Part shown: positions 7,522 to 15,653 of the stretch, piece after piece | Layout of the letters: each line of letters begins with the position of its first letter | How positions within the stretch are numbered: position 1 is the stretch's first letter | The notes under the pieces: generated by a model | Database searches by the model: none | Told to the model about the DNA's origin: nothing | The model's input: the letters and a program-made list of their open reading frames with translations, nothing else | Program-made: the position numbers and the translations under genes | Source: Methyloceanibacter sp. | GTDB lineage: Bacteria > Pseudomonadota > Alphaproteobacteria > Rhizobiales > Methyloligellaceae | Reading direction: 5' to 3' | Assembly (NCBI GenBank): GCA_025449615.1 | Contig: JANWJA010000089.1 | Coordinates: 1-17,529 of the forward strand | Length of the DNA stretch: 17,529 nucleotides

Positions 7522-9441
7522 ATGCGGGGGAAACGCTGCGCCGGCTTTGGGCTTTTGCTCATGCCCTCAATGTTGCTCGCAATGGCGGCCTTCGCCGAGA
7601 CCAAGCCGCAAGGGGCGCCCACAAGCTTGAGCAGCGTGGTCGTGGTGCTCGACGCGTCCAAAGCGATGGGCGACAAGAACGGCGCAACAACTAAGCTTGC
7701 CATCGCGCGCTCCGTGCTGGTCGAGGCGCTCCCCACCTACGAAGATCGCCTCTCCTTCGGCCTCGTCGCCTACGGTCACCGCCAGACATCGAATTGTGCC
7801 GATACACAAACCTTGGCGAAGCCGGGCGAGCTGACCTCCAAGACGCAAAGCAAGTTCCTCGACAAGATCAGGCCGAAGGGCCAGTCGCCGATCGCAGCGG
7901 CCATGACGGAGGCCGCGAGGATCGGCGCACCCCAAGACGTCAAGCGCGACATCGTGCTCATGGTTGGTGCAGGCGATAGCTGCAAGGCGGATTTTTGCGG
8001 AACCGCCGAACTCTTGAAGAAGAAGTCGCCGCAAATGCGAATCCACGTCCTCGCTTACGATGCGAATGCGATGCAGACGCTCGCGCCGCTCACCTGCATC
8101 GCCGAGAAGACAGGCGGTACCTTCGTTACCGCAGCCAACGCCGACGAATTGAAGCAAGGGCTCACCACCTTGCTCGATATCGCATCAGGCAAACCGCAAG
8201 CTCCGGCTCCGGTCGCCGTTGCAACGCCCAATGCCATAGCCGCTCCGAACTCCGCTCCCGATACTGTCGCGGCCCTGCCCCCCAACGCATCCGCGCGCGA
8301 TCCCGATGATGCCGGCGGCGACGAAATCCCCCTGGCCGCCCCGGCACCACCAAACTCTGGCGCGCGCGCCGCGACGGCCACCGCTTCACCGGGCCAGTCC
8401 GATATTCAAAAATCTGCTGCGCCCCCGCCAGTACCCAACGCCGCCGGGGCAAAGCCTGCCGTGACCACAGCGCCAGCGCCGACAATGCCGGCCCATCCCG
8501 TCCCTGTCACCTTCAAGGCGATGCTGACGGAAGCCGGACCCAAGCTTCAAGGCGGACTGACTTGGCGGGTCTACTCGACAGAGTCAGGACTCAACGGCGG
8601 TCGAAAACTCGTCAGCACGTTGCGCGAAGCCATGCCCACCACGGGGCTGATGCCCGGTGATTATCTCGTCAACGCCGCCTACGGGCTTTCCAACATCACC
8701 AAGCAAATCAAGGTTGAAAGCGGCCGCTCCATCGAGGAGACCTTCGTTCTCAATACCGGGGCCTTGCGACTGTCCGCCGCTCTCGCCGACAACAATCCGC
8801 TCCCCGCGGGTGCGGTCCATTTCGACATCATGTCGGACGAAGAGGACCAATTCGGCAATCGCCGCACCATTCTCGGCAACGCCAAGCCCGGCCTTACCAT
8901 CAGGCTCAATGCCGGCGCCTATCACATTGTCAGCCTTTATGGCGACGCCAATGCCGCCGTCCGCGCCGACGTGACCGTCGAGCCAGGCAAGCTCACCGAG
9001 GCAACCGTGAAACATGCCGCCGCCGCCATCACCTTCAAGCTGGTGCAGGATGCAGGTGGCGAGGCGCTTGCCGATACGCAATGGAGCGTTCTCACCGCAG
9101 CCGGCGACATGGTGAAAGAGACCACCGGGGCGCTGCCCACCCATATTCTCGCCGCCGGCAATTATGCGGTGGTCGCTCGCCATGGCGGCCTGAGCTACAC
9201 CAGCAAATTCAGTGTGGAGACAGGGCAGCCGAAACAGATCGAGGTGGTCGTCGAAGCCGGACCGACATCCGCCGAGGCGCTCCGCGCCATCACAAATCCC
9301 GAACCGCCCGCCGACGTTCAAGCGACGCCTGACCTCATTCCTGGTGCCGATACCGGCGCCGCCTTCGACGGCTCGCCGCAACCAACCCCCAGCGGCCCGC
9401 TGCTCAATCCGGGGGTGCTGCTGCGGCCGCAATTGCGCTGA
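7522..9441 (+). CDS. Secreted or periplasmic von Willebrand factor A protein with repeated C-terminal beta domains
   Basis: A 639-residue exported protein. Residues 1-25 form a signal peptide (basic start, hydrophobic core, cleavage likely after AFA). About 36-222 is a VWA domain: [14 protein letters not shown] carries a reduced metal site (Asp44, Ser46, then Ala48 in place of the third Ser), with QSPIAAAM at the threonine-loop position and a Cys pair at 154/159 (DSCKADFC). About 223-327 is a disordered Ala/Pro-rich linker. About 328-580 holds three similar beta-rich units, each with a GxYxV turn (379-383, 465-469, 546-550) followed by a VExG turn. Such units often mediate binding. GGAG precedes the ATG by seven bases. 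The role is unknown. The last 38 bases overlap thrS on the other strand. Confidence 0.85.
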   Translation: MRGKRCAGFGLLLMPSMLLAMAAFAETKPQGAPTSLSSVVVVLDASKAMGDKNGATTKLAIARSVLVEALPTYEDRLSFGLVAYGHRQTSNCADTQTLAKPGELTSKTQSKFLDKIRPKGQSPIAAAMTEAARIGAPQDVKRDIVLMVGAGDSCKADFCGTAELLKKKSPQMRIHVLAYDANAMQTLAPLTCIAEKTGGTFVTAANADELKQGLTTLLDIASGKPQAPAPVAVATPNAIAAPNSAPDTVAALPPNASARDPDDAGGDEIPLAAPAPPNSGARAATATASPGQSDIQKSAAPPPVPNAAGAKPAVTTAPAPTMPAHPVPVTFKAMLTEAGPKLQGGLTWRVYSTESGLNGGRKLVSTLREAMPTTGLMPGDYLVNAAYGLSNITKQIKVESGRSIEETFVLNTGALRLSAALADNNPLPAGAVHFDIMSDEEDQFGNRRTILGNAKPGLTIRLNAGAYHIVSLYGDANAAVRADVTVEPGKLTEATVKHAAAAITFKLVQDAGGEALADTQWSVLTAAGDMVKETTGALPTHILAAGNYAVVARHGGLSYTSKFSVETGQPKQIEVVVEAGPTSAEALRAITNPEPPADVQATPDLIPGADTGAAFDGSPQPTPSGPLLNPGVLLRPQLR

Positions 9442-11323
9442 CGGCTTTATCCAAGGGCAGCACTTCTTGATCTTGCTGGCCGTGGCGCCGAATTGAAACC
9501 GTCTTCTCCTCCGCTTCGCGCTTTCCCACCACGAACAACACCGGCACCTTGGCGAGCGCGTGCTCGCGGACCTTGTAGTTGATCTTCTCGTTGCGGAGAT
9601 CGGTCTCGGCCCTAATGCCGGCTGCCTCGAGCTTCGCCAGCACCTCGCTCGCATAGTCGTTGGCATCGGAGACGATCGTCGCCACCACGACTTGAACCGG
9701 TGCAAGCCAGAGCGGCAGGTGCCCGGCATAATGCTCGATCAGAATGCCGGTGAAGCGTTCCAGCGAGCCGAACATGGCGCGGTGAATCATCACCGGCACC
9801 TTCTTCTCCCCGTCCGGCCCGATATAGAACGCGCCGAGCCGCATCGGCATATTGAAATCGATCTGGATGGTGCCGCACTGCCAATCGCGGCCGATAGCAT
9901 CGCGCAAGACATATTCCAGCTTCGGCCCGTAAAAAGCGCCCTCGCCTGGGTTGAGCTCGTACTCAAGTCCGGCGGCCTCAACCGCACGCTTGAGCGCGGC
10001 CTCCGCCTTGTCCCAGACCTCATCGGCGCCGACCCGCTTCTCCGGACGGTCGGAGAACTTGATGCGGACATCGGTGAAGCCGAAATCGCGATAGATCGAC
10101 AGCAGCTGCTCGTTCAGCCTCACGCACTCCTCGGTGATCTGCTCCTCGGTGCAGAAAATATGCGCGTCGTCTTGCGTGAAGTGCCGCACGCGCAACAGTC
10201 CGTGCAGCGCCCCTGATGGCTCATAGCGGTGCACCTTGCCAAACTCGGCGATGCGTAAGGGGAGATCGCGATAGCTCTTGAGACCGTGCTTGAAAATCTG
10301 CACATGGCCCGGGCAGTTCATCGGTTTGCAGCAATAGATGCGTTCGTCCGGAGTCTCGGCGATATACATGTTCTCGGCGAACTTCTCCCAATGGCCCGAC
10401 TGCTCCCAGAGCGACTTCTCCATCATGTCTGGCGAATTGACCTCGTGATATCCCCAGGCGAGCTGGCGCCGCCGCATATAGGCTATCAGCGTCTGGAACA
10501 GGGACCAGCCTTTGGCGTGCCAGAACACCGCGCCCGGCGCCTCTTCTTGAAAGTGGAACATATCCATCTCGCGGCCGAGGCGACGATGGTCGCGCTTCTC
10601 GGCCTCTTCGAGCTGGTGGAGATAGGCGGCAAGGTCCTCTTCGCTCGCCCACGCCGTGCCGTAGATCCGCTGGAGCATCGGCCGGTTGGAATCGCCCCGC
10701 CAATAGGCGCCGGCGATCTTCAAGAGCTTGAAGCCCTTGCCGACCTTGCCGACCGAAGTCATGTGAGGTCCGCGGCAAAGATCCAGCCAATCGCCTTGGG
10801 CGTAGAGCTTGACCTCCTCGCCTTTGGGGATGGCATCGATCAGCTCGAGCTTGAACTCCTCGCCCTTCTTCTTGAAGAGCGCCTTGGCGTCGTCGCGATC
10901 GACGACCTCGCACGTGAATGGTTTATCGCGCGCAATGATCTCGTGCATCTTCGCCTCGATCCTAGGCAGATCGTCCGGCGTGAACGGCTCATCACGGGCG
11001 AAATCGTAATAGAAGCCGTTCTCGATCACCGGACCGATCGTGACTTGCGTGCCGGGATAGAGCTCCTGCACGGCTTGCGCCATCACATGCGCGGCATCAT
11101 GCCGGATCAGCTCGAGCGCGGCCGGATCGTCTCGGGTCAGGATGCGGATCGCAGCATCTGATTTGATTGGCGCGCCGAGATCGCGAAGCTTGCCGTCGAG
11201 ACTGACGGCCACCGCCTTCTTGGCGAGGGACTTGGCGATCGACTCGGCGACGTCTTTGCCCGTCACGCCGGCCTCGAAGCCGCGCTTTGATCCATCGGGA
11301 AATGTCAGGGAGATTTGCGACAT
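9404..11323 (-). CDS. thrS: Threonyl-tRNA synthetase
   Basis: Charges tRNA-Thr. The 639 residues match the usual length (E. coli 642). Order: TGS domain about 1-65; editing domain with HDAAH (75-79) and Cys183/His187 in LCRGPH; class II catalytic core with zinc ligands Cys337 (MNCPGH), His388 (QDDAHIF) and His514 ([14 protein letters not shown]); anticodon-binding domain from about 545. All key residues are present. The start is ATG 11323, giving [12 protein letters not shown], with AGAGGAGA seven bases upstream; an in-frame codon at 11341 lies upstream of this site. It follows yidD by 68 bp on the same strand, probably at the end of one operon. A leader hairpin lies just before its ribosome binding site. 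Its last twelve codons overlap the VWA gene. Confidence 0.97.
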   Translation of the reverse strand: MSQISLTFPDGSKRGFEAGVTGKDVAESIAKSLAKKAVAVSLDGKLRDLGAPIKSDAAIRILTRDDPAALELIRHDAAHVMAQAVQELYPGTQVTIGPVIENGFYYDFARDEPFTPDDLPRIEAKMHEIIARDKPFTCEVVDRDDAKALFKKKGEEFKLELIDAIPKGEEVKLYAQGDWLDLCRGPHMTSVGKVGKGFKLLKIAGAYWRGDSNRPMLQRIYGTAWASEEDLAAYLHQLEEAEKRDHRRLGREMDMFHFQEEAPGAVFWHAKGWSLFQTLIAYMRRRQLAWGYHEVNSPDMMEKSLWEQSGHWEKFAENMYIAETPDERIYCCKPMNCPGHVQIFKHGLKSYRDLPLRIAEFGKVHRYEPSGALHGLLRVRHFTQDDAHIFCTEEQITEECVRLNEQLLSIYRDFGFTDVRIKFSDRPEKRVGADEVWDKAEAALKRAVEAAGLEYELNPGEGAFYGPKLEYVLRDAIGRDWQCGTIQIDFNMPMRLGAFYIGPDGEKKVPVMIHRAMFGSLERFTGILIEHYAGHLPLWLAPVQVVVATIVSDANDYASEVLAKLEAAGIRAETDLRNEKINYKVREHALAKVPVLFVVGKREAEEKTVSIRRHGQQDQEVLPLDKAVSAIAAAAAPPD

Positions 11324-11342
11324 GAATTTCTCTCCTCTCACT

Positions 11343-11360
11343 CCTGCGTACCGGCGCAGG
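11343..11360 (-). promoter_or_regulatory. Hairpin before the thrS ribosome binding site with a GGU loop
   Basis: On the minus strand CCTGCG-CCGGTA-CGCAGG folds as a perfect 6-bp stem with the 6-nt loop CCGGUA, ending 19 bases before the thrS ATG and touching the ribosome binding region. The loop contains GGU, the anticodon of a tRNA-Thr. In E. coli, ThrRS represses its own mRNA by binding anticodon-arm-like stem-loops here. No T-run follows, so a terminator is unlikely. Confidence 0.4.
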
Positions 11361-11391
11361 TAAGAAGCTTGGGTGTTATCCGCGCCAGCTT

Positions 11392-11709
11392 TTAGCCGGA
11401 AACGGCGCGCTCGTCACCTGGGTTTGTGCGCCACCGCCCATAGCGCCACGGCGCGAATGGGTGATGCTCGGCCCTGAGATCAGGCACCGGATCGAGACCG
11501 TGGCCGCCCCAAGGATGGCAGCGGCACAGCCTCGCAAGCGTGAGCCAGCCGCCCTTCCAGGCGCCATTCGTCTCGATTGCCTCGCGTGCATAGCCCGAAC
11601 AGGTCGGCAGGTACCGGCAGTCCGTGCCAACGAACGGCGACAGCGTCAGCCGGTAAAGCGCGATGGCGCCGAGCAACGGAGCCTTGGTCAGGCGCGCGAG
11701 AAGGCTCAT
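11392..11709 (-). CDS. yidD: Membrane protein insertion efficiency factor YidD
   Basis: A 105-residue YidD protein, a small membrane-associated factor that assists YidC in inserting inner-membrane proteins. Family features are an N-terminal amphipathic helix (about 1-22), [20 protein letters not shown] (19-38, with Cys31 and Cys37), [17 protein letters not shown] and [19 protein letters not shown] (Cys62, Cys64). Its ATG overlaps the stop of the cupin gene (ATGA, 11706-11709), indicating translational coupling. It is not next to yidC or rpmH as in many bacteria, but a setting next to thrS is what I would expect in rhizobia. Confidence 0.95.
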   Translation of the reverse strand: MSLLARLTKAPLLGAIALYRLTLSPFVGTDCRYLPTCSGYAREAIETNGAWKGGWLTLARLCRCHPWGGHGLDPVPDLRAEHHPFAPWRYGRWRTNPGDERAVSG

Positions 11710-12191
11710 GCGTAAGGCTCGCCATTCTTGTGCATGAAGACGAAGCGGCCGCCCTCTTTCCTCGCCACCATGTCGATGTCGCTGTACTGAGCCACTTCGG
11801 TATCCGCCCGGGTACCGACCTCGAGATAGCGTGCAGGCCTACCGCTTCGATTGATAAGATGATGCCCATCAGGCTTCCCCGCCGGAAAACCTGCCGCCAT
11901 GCCCGGCCCAAGCAATGTCTCGCCGCCATCGGTGACGAGCGTCACCTCGCCCTCCAGCACATAGATGAACTCATCTTCGTTGGTGTGCCAGTGTCGCTGC
12001 GACGACCAACTCCCGGGCGCCAGTGTCACCAGATTGACGCCGAATTGACTGAGGCCGAGCGGATCGCCGAGCGCGCGCTTCTCGCGGCCGGCAAGCTTCT
12101 CGCCGAAGGGCGATGGGTAGATGCTACCGAGCCTGGGCTTCACGCTGGCCGGATCCAGCCACGGGCTCTTCTTGTCCGAGGTGTCTTGCAT
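11706..12191 (-). CDS. Cupin domain protein
   Basis: A 161-residue single-domain cupin. Motif 1 reads [22 protein letters not shown] (60-81) with metal ligands His67, His69 and Glu74; motif 2, from about 96 ([10 protein letters not shown], then GHHLINRS), supplies the last His at 110 or 111. A metal-binding barrel is therefore likely, but substrate and reaction are not evident. The start is ATG 12191 ([11 protein letters not shown]); an open frame extends 70 codons further upstream, but that stretch lies over the scaffold gene and has the composition of an out-of-frame shadow. It lies 25 bases after the scaffold gene and overlaps yidD by four bases. Co-transcription is inferred; a link to Fe-S assembly is not shown. 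Confidence 0.85.
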   Translation of the reverse strand: MQDTSDKKSPWLDPASVKPRLGSIYPSPFGEKLAGREKRALGDPLGLSQFGVNLVTLAPGSWSSQRHWHTNEDEFIYVLEGEVTLVTDGGETLLGPGMAAGFPAGKPDGHHLINRSGRPARYLEVGTRADTEVAQYSDIDMVARKEGGRFVFMHKNGEPYA

Positions 12192-12216
12192 CAATTGCTC
12201 CAGTTGATAACCGCAT

Positions 12217-12699
12217 TCACGCCGGAGGTGTCGGGACCTCGCGCGCGGACTTTGGATGTTGGTTGCGCTCCGCCTCGATCTCGGCGATGGCGTTCTCCAC
12301 CGCGTCGAACACGAGAAGCGTCGAGGCGTGCCTGGCTTTGTAGTCGCGAACCGGCTCCAGCACGGCCAAATCGGCCCAGCGCCCCGAAGGGGCCGGTCCA
12401 CCCTCTTTCAGCATCTTCCGCATCTGGGCACCCACGGCCCGAAGTTCCGCCGCGCTCGAGCCCACGACCTCTCGGCCCATCACCGACGCCGAGGTCTGGC
12501 CCAGCAGGCAGGCCCTGACAGTCTGGCCGTAATCGGTGACGACGTCCCCCTTCATGGTGAGGTCGACCGTCACCGTGCTGCCGCAAAGCTTCGAATGCGC
12601 CGTCGCCATGGCCTCGGGGCGCGTGAGCCGCCTCGTCCTAGGGATCGAGGCCGCAAGCTCCAGGATGCGTTGGCTGTAGATGTCTTTGGGCAGGCTCAT
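12217..12699 (-). CDS. IscU/SufU-like iron-sulfur scaffold family protein with two cysteines
   Basis: A 160-residue protein of the IscU/NifU-N type. It shows [13 protein letters not shown] near the start, [16 protein letters not shown] (Cys39) and [19 protein letters not shown] (Cys64), in the order and spacing of the first two scaffold cysteines. The third, usually in a late helix, is absent: the corresponding part reads [18 protein letters not shown], and Cys39 and Cys64 are the only cysteines. This looks like a conserved alphaproteobacterial variant rather than a damaged gene. It may bind a cluster with His124, pass on sulfur, or have lost that role. ATG 12699 is preferred over an in-frame TTG at 12708. 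It is first in the run with the cupin, yidD and thrS. Confidence 0.82.
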   Translation of the reverse strand: MSLPKDIYSQRILELAASIPRTRRLTRPEAMATAHSKLCGSTVTVDLTMKGDVVTDYGQTVRACLLGQTSASVMGREVVGSSAAELRAVGAQMRKMLKEGGPAPSGRWADLAVLEPVRDYKARHASTLLVFDAVENAIAEIEAERNQHPKSAREVPTPPA

Positions 12700-12724
12700 G
12701 GACTTCAAATTCCGTTGTAACCCT

Positions 12725-12737
12725 CGCCTTGCAGGCG
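12725..12737 (-). other. Small leader hairpin before the scaffold gene
   Basis: CGCCT-TGC-AGGCG, a perfect 5-bp stem with a 3-nt loop, falls in the inferred 5' leader between the TATAAT box and the scaffold start. Its role is unknown; it may be chance. Confidence 0.25.
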
Positions 12738-12747
12738 AAACTCACGC

Positions 12748-12753
12748 ATTATA
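12748..12753 (-). promoter_or_regulatory. Perfect TATAAT -10 box of the scaffold-cupin-yidD-thrS operon
   Basis: Reading the minus strand, TATAAT lies 48 bases before the scaffold ATG within a short AT-rich stretch of otherwise GC-rich DNA. A start near 12741 would give a leader of about 40 bases. No good -35 box is seen at the usual distance. Confidence 0.45.
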
Positions 12754-12796
12754 TATGCACCGCTGCCGCACTTTTCCGGACGCGGCGAAATATCGG

Positions 12797-12824
12797 CTCG
12801 AACCCTTTACGATCCCGGTATACT
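12797..12824 (+). promoter_or_regulatory. Candidate folE promoter
   Basis: TATACT at 12819-12824 is a good -10 box; CTCGAA at 12797-12802 is a weak match to the alphaproteobacterial CTTGAC -35 box with a 16-base spacer. A start near 12831 would place the mRNA 5' end exactly at the beginning of the structured leader. Confidence 0.45.
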
Positions 12825-12832
12825 ACGTCGAT

Positions 12833-12890
12833 CCCTAGCCGAGAACCGGCAGGTCTTTTTGCGCGTTTTGAAGGTGAGGAACCCCTCATG
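12833..12890 (+). promoter_or_regulatory. Structured folE leader, candidate THF-II (folE motif) riboswitch
   Basis: A leader of about 57 nt that can fold in competing ways. CCTAGCC (12834-12840) can pair with GGTGAGG (12873-12879, the ribosome binding site) with one A-G mismatch and one G-U pair; inside it, GCCG-AGAAC-CGGC (12838-12850) or ACC-GGCA-GGT (12845-12854) are possible. Alternatively TGAGG-AACC-CCTCA (12875-12888) hides the binding site and the A of the ATG. A class II tetrahydrofolate riboswitch is known directly upstream of folE in Alphaproteobacteria. The assignment rests on position, size and structure; I could not check the consensus bases. Confidence 0.5.
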
Positions 12891-13532
12891 GATGCCACGG
12901 TGAAGAAACTGCCGACCCGGGCTCAAAAGGAGACCGACCGCGGTCCGCGCATCGTGCGGCCCTCCCGCGAGGAGGCCGAAGAGGCCGTTCGCACCCTGAT
13001 CGCTTACGCCGGAGATGATCCCCAGCGCGAGGGCTTGCGCGACACCCCGAAGCGGGTGACGAGCGCCTATGATGAATTCTTCGCGGGCTATCACGAGGAT
13101 CCGATGGAGGTGCTCTCGCGCACATTCGACGAGGTTGCCGGCTATGACGACATCGTCATGCTGCGCGATATCGAACTGCATTCCCATTGCGAGCACCACA
13201 TGATCCCCTTTATCGGCAGGGCGCATGTCGCTTACTTCCCGACCGACCGGGTCGTCGGCATCTCCAAGCTTGCCCGCGTGGTCGAGGTCTTCGCGCGCCG
13301 CCTGCAGACGCAAGAGACGATGACCGCCCAGATCGCCGAGACCATCGACAAGGCGCTGAAACCGAAAGGCGTCGCGGTGATGATCGAGGCCGTGCATCAA
13401 TGCATGTCGATCCGTGGCGTGAAGAAGCCGGACGTGGCAACCATCACCACGCAGTTCACCGGCATCTTCAAGGAGGATCCTGCCCAGCAGGCTCGCTTCA
13501 TGATGCTTGCCACAGAACGCGGCCGCTCTTGA
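12888..13532 (+). CDS. folE: GTP cyclohydrolase I
   Basis: Converts GTP to 7,8-dihydroneopterin triphosphate, the first step of folate (and pterin) synthesis. The 214 residues include a variable Arg/Lys-rich N-terminus (1-27) and the conserved body: [14 protein letters not shown] (44-57), zinc ligands Cys101 and His104 in [31 protein letters not shown], the QTQETMT block and Cys172 in HQCMSIRG. All three zinc ligands are present, so this is a normal type I enzyme. The start at 12888 follows AAGGTGAGGA; an in-frame codon at 12729 would add 53 unlike residues running through the promoter. It is first in a plus-strand run with hisI (28-base gap). Confidence 0.97.
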   Translation: MDATVKKLPTRAQKETDRGPRIVRPSREEAEEAVRTLIAYAGDDPQREGLRDTPKRVTSAYDEFFAGYHEDPMEVLSRTFDEVAGYDDIVMLRDIELHSHCEHHMIPFIGRAHVAYFPTDRVVGISKLARVVEVFARRLQTQETMTAQIAETIDKALKPKGVAVMIEAVHQCMSIRGVKKPDVATITTQFTGIFKEDPAQQARFMMLATERGRS

Positions 13533-13560
13533 ACGCGATGGCCGCGAAGGACATATCGCG

Positions 13561-14049
13561 GTGACGAAATCTGCTTTTTTTCCCAAACCCGGCACTGCAG
13601 CCGACATCGAAAGCGGGACGGTGTTCACGCCCCGCTTCGATGCCGACGGTTTGGTGCCTGTGGTCACCACCTCGGCAAAAACCGGCGAGGTGCTGATGCT
13701 CGCTTATATGAATGACGAAGCGCTGGCGCTTACGCTGAAGACCGGCGAAGCGCATTACTGGAGCCGGTCGCGCAACAAGCTATGGCGCAAGGGCGAGGAG
13801 AGCGGCAACGCGCAGCGTGTCGTCGAAATCCGCACTGATTGCGATCAGGATGCGATCTGGCTCAAGGTCGAGTTGCTGGGTGTCGAAGCGAGCTGCCATA
13901 CCGGTCGCCGCTCCTGCTTCTATCGGGCGGTCCCCCTAGGCGACTCCTCCTCCTCAGGCGCCCTCCCCGCCATGCACTTCGTCGAGGGCGAAAAACTGTT
14001 CGATCCCGAGGCCGTCTATGGTCACGCTCCTGCCGCAAGGGAACCTTAA
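13561..14049 (+). CDS. hisI: Phosphoribosyl-AMP cyclohydrolase
   Basis: Opens the purine ring of phosphoribosyl-AMP in the third step of histidine synthesis. The 162-residue protein is the stand-alone HisI form without a fused HisE. Conserved parts are [12 protein letters not shown] (45-55), [20 protein letters not shown] (62-81), RTDCDQDA (91-98; Asp93, Asp95, Asp97 for Mg, Cys94 for Zn) and [11 protein letters not shown] (112-122; Cys112 and Cys119 for Zn). The start is GTG 13561 with AAGGA nine bases upstream; the upstream in-frame TTG at 13507 lies inside folE and would add unlike residues. It follows folE closely, an order I expect in rhizobia although the pathways differ. Confidence 0.96.
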   Translation: MTKSAFFPKPGTAADIESGTVFTPRFDADGLVPVVTTSAKTGEVLMLAYMNDEALALTLKTGEAHYWSRSRNKLWRKGEESGNAQRVVEIRTDCDQDAIWLKVELLGVEASCHTGRRSCFYRAVPLGDSSSSGALPAMHFVEGEKLFDPEAVYGHAPAAREP

Positions 14050-14135
14050 AGCCTTCCTGCTAGCGTCATTGTTATGGCCTGGCATAGCCTAGAACCGATC
14101 AAGCCTGGACTGCTACCCAGCCCGGCAAAGGAACT

Positions 14136-15065
14136 ATGAACCGCATGGCACGACCGAAAATCGGCATTGCGCTTGGGGGCGGAGCGGCCAGGGGCTGGGC
14201 CCATATCGGCGTGCTGAAGACCCTGCTTGAGGCCGGCATTGAGCCCGACATCGTTGCCGGCACTTCTATGGGCGCGGTCGCAGGCGCCTGCTATGTCACG
14301 GGCAAGCTCGGCGAGCTCGAAGATTTCGCGCTGGGACTGACGCGCCGCCGCATCTTCGGTTTCCTCGATTTCAATTTCGGCGGCTCCGGCCTCATCACCG
14401 GACAGCGCCTCGGCAATCGGCTCGAGGGCCATTTGCGCGAGTTCGCCATCGAGAAACTCGATCGCAGATTCGTTGCGGTTGCGACCGAGCTCGGTAGCGG
14501 TCACGAGGTCTGGCTCAACAAAGGCAGCCTGGTGAATGCGCTGAAAGCCTCTTTTGCCTTGCCCGGTATCTTCCGCCCCGTTCAGATCAATGGCCGCTGG
14601 CTGATCGACGGCGCGCTCGTTAATCCCGTTCCTGTTTCGGTGTGCCGTGCGCTCGGCGCGCGTATCGTCATCGCGGTGAATTTGAGCGGCGACGTCTTCG
14701 GCAGGGGTAGCATCATCCACGACCAGGATGCGTTCGCCGAGACGCCGATGGCGCTCGAGGATCAAGAACTGCCTGAAGGCAATGGCCGCGCCGCCGTACA
14801 TCTGCTGCATCGGCAAATCTTTGGCCGGGGCAGCGGCGCGCCTGGAATCTCTGCGGTGATGATGGATGCCATCAATATCACCCAGGACCGCATCGCGCGT
14901 TCGCGGCTTGCAGGCGACCCACCGGACATCCTCATCGCGCCGAAGGTTGGAGGCGTCAAACTCTTCGACTTCCATCTGGCCTCCGACACCATTGCGCTCG
15001 GCGCCAGGGCGGCAGAGAAACATCTCGACGAAATCATTGCAGCGATGCGCGCGCTCGCAGCCTGA
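14136..15065 (+). CDS. Patatin-like phospholipase family protein (RssA-like)
   Basis: A 309-residue serine acyl-hydrolase of the bacterial patatin family. The oxyanion-hole loop GGGAARG (14-20), the nucleophile elbow GTSMG (42-46, Ser44) and the DGA of the catalytic dyad (Asp158) are all intact. ALPGIFRPV just before the dyad is also typical. Cellular substrate is unknown; lipid acyl-ester hydrolysis is inferred from the family. There is no signal peptide, so it is probably cytoplasmic or peripheral. ATG 14136 is preceded by AAAGGA. The gap after hisI is 86 bases with no obvious terminator, so it may belong to the folE-hisI transcript. Confidence 0.92.
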   Translation: MNRMARPKIGIALGGGAARGWAHIGVLKTLLEAGIEPDIVAGTSMGAVAGACYVTGKLGELEDFALGLTRRRIFGFLDFNFGGSGLITGQRLGNRLEGHLREFAIEKLDRRFVAVATELGSGHEVWLNKGSLVNALKASFALPGIFRPVQINGRWLIDGALVNPVPVSVCRALGARIVIAVNLSGDVFGRGSIIHDQDAFAETPMALEDQELPEGNGRAAVHLLHRQIFGRGSGAPGISAVMMDAINITQDRIARSRLAGDPPDILIAPKVGGVKLFDFHLASDTIALGARAAEKHLDEIIAAMRALAA

Positions 15066-15100
15066 GACGCACCTCAAACGCAGCGCGTTCGAAGCGTCTT
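15064..15100 (+). terminator. Two-tier hairpin after the patatin gene
   Basis: GAGACGC (15064-15070) pairs with GCGTCTT (15094-15100) with one G-U pair, and inside it AACGC-AGC-GCGTT (15077-15089) forms a second perfect stem. It starts at the patatin stop and is followed by CTCCTTCTT on plus, a modest pyrimidine tract. It lies between convergent genes, so it may act in both directions. Confidence 0.4.
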
Positions 15101-15119
15101 CTCCTTCTTGGATCGAGTC

Positions 15120-15551
15120 TCAGCCCGTGGCGATGTACTGTCGCATCGCCGCGGCTTCCATCTCGGCCTCCGCGATCCGCATCCGAACCACATCGCCGAT
15201 CGAGACGAGGCCGATAAGCCGTCCCCTCTCGACCACCGGCATGTGACGGAAGCGGTGTGATGTCATCTCCGACATCAGGCGGTCGATCGTATCGGCCTCG
15301 CGGCAGGTGACGACGGTCTTTGTCATGCAAGTTTCGACCGGCTCATTGAGTGCCTCAGGGCCTTCACTCCCAACAACGCGCACGATGTCGCGCTCCGACA
15401 CGATGCCGGCGACTTTGCCATCCTCGTCGACGATAACGATGCAACCGATACGGTGACTGCCGAGCAGAGCCGCGATTTCCATGAGGGGGATGTCTGGCCT
15501 CGCGGTCAGGACGTCACGGCCCTTCAACTTCAAAATTGTGGCTACGTTCAT
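15120..15551 (-). CDS. Two-CBS-domain protein
   Basis: A 143-residue protein made of two CBS domains (about 10-62 and 75-127), each closing with the usual strand-turn-helix: VSERDIVRVV and VSIGDVVRMR. A pair of CBS domains binds adenine nucleotides or similar ligands and senses energy or redox state, often by regulating another protein. There is no other domain, so the partner is unknown. The start at ATG 15551 is set by a strong GGAGGAAAC site; the open frame continues 21 codons upstream without such a site. It lies about 100 bases after the rhomboid gene on the same strand and may be co-transcribed. Confidence 0.92.
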   Translation of the reverse strand: MNVATILKLKGRDVLTARPDIPLMEIAALLGSHRIGCIVIVDEDGKVAGIVSERDIVRVVGSEGPEALNEPVETCMTKTVVTCREADTIDRLMSEMTSHRFRHMPVVERGRLIGLVSIGDVVRMRIAEAEMEAAAMRQYIATG

Positions 15552-15634
15552 GCTCGTTTCCTCCGAAGGCGCGGGAACTCCGTCCCGCTTACCCCTGCGA
15601 CATTCTGTCCTCACACGCCGCCGCGCGCAAGAAT

Positions 15635-15644
15635 GATTCGAATC
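15635..15644. repeat. 10-bp palindrome GATTCGAATC
   Basis: A perfect 10-bp palindrome in the 102-bp gap between the rhomboid stop and the CBS gene. It could be an operator for the CBS gene, but short perfect palindromes also occur by chance. No other signal is seen in this gap. Confidence 0.25.
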
Positions 15645-15653
15645 GGAAACGAT

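Noticed and set aside
8584..9729. A 381-codon minus-strand open frame spanning the ends of the VWA and thrS genes
   Set aside because: It uses the wrong frame of thrS for its first part and the mirror of the VWA gene for the rest; no family resemblance.
10286..11161. A 291-codon plus-strand open frame inside thrS
   Set aside because: Antisense to conserved synthetase sequence with all catalytic residues; a typical mirror frame.
13538..13564. An eight-codon ORF (MAAKDISR) whose stop overlaps the hisI GTG
   Set aside because: It could be a coupling or leader peptide, but it has no clear ribosome binding site and no run of His codons, so attenuation is not supported.
12807..13670. A 287-codon minus-strand open frame over folE and the hisI start
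   Set aside because: Antisense to folE with intact zinc ligands and crosses the folE leader; composition is that of a shadow frame.
14046..15077. A 343-codon minus-strand open frame over the patatin gene
   Set aside because: Longer than the real gene but antisense to an intact GGGAARG, GTSMG and DGA set; His/Asp/Arg-rich shadow with no domain.
15633..15648. TTCGAATC resembling a tRNA T-loop
   Set aside because: No acceptor, D or anticodon arm can be built around it; it is just part of a 10-bp palindrome.
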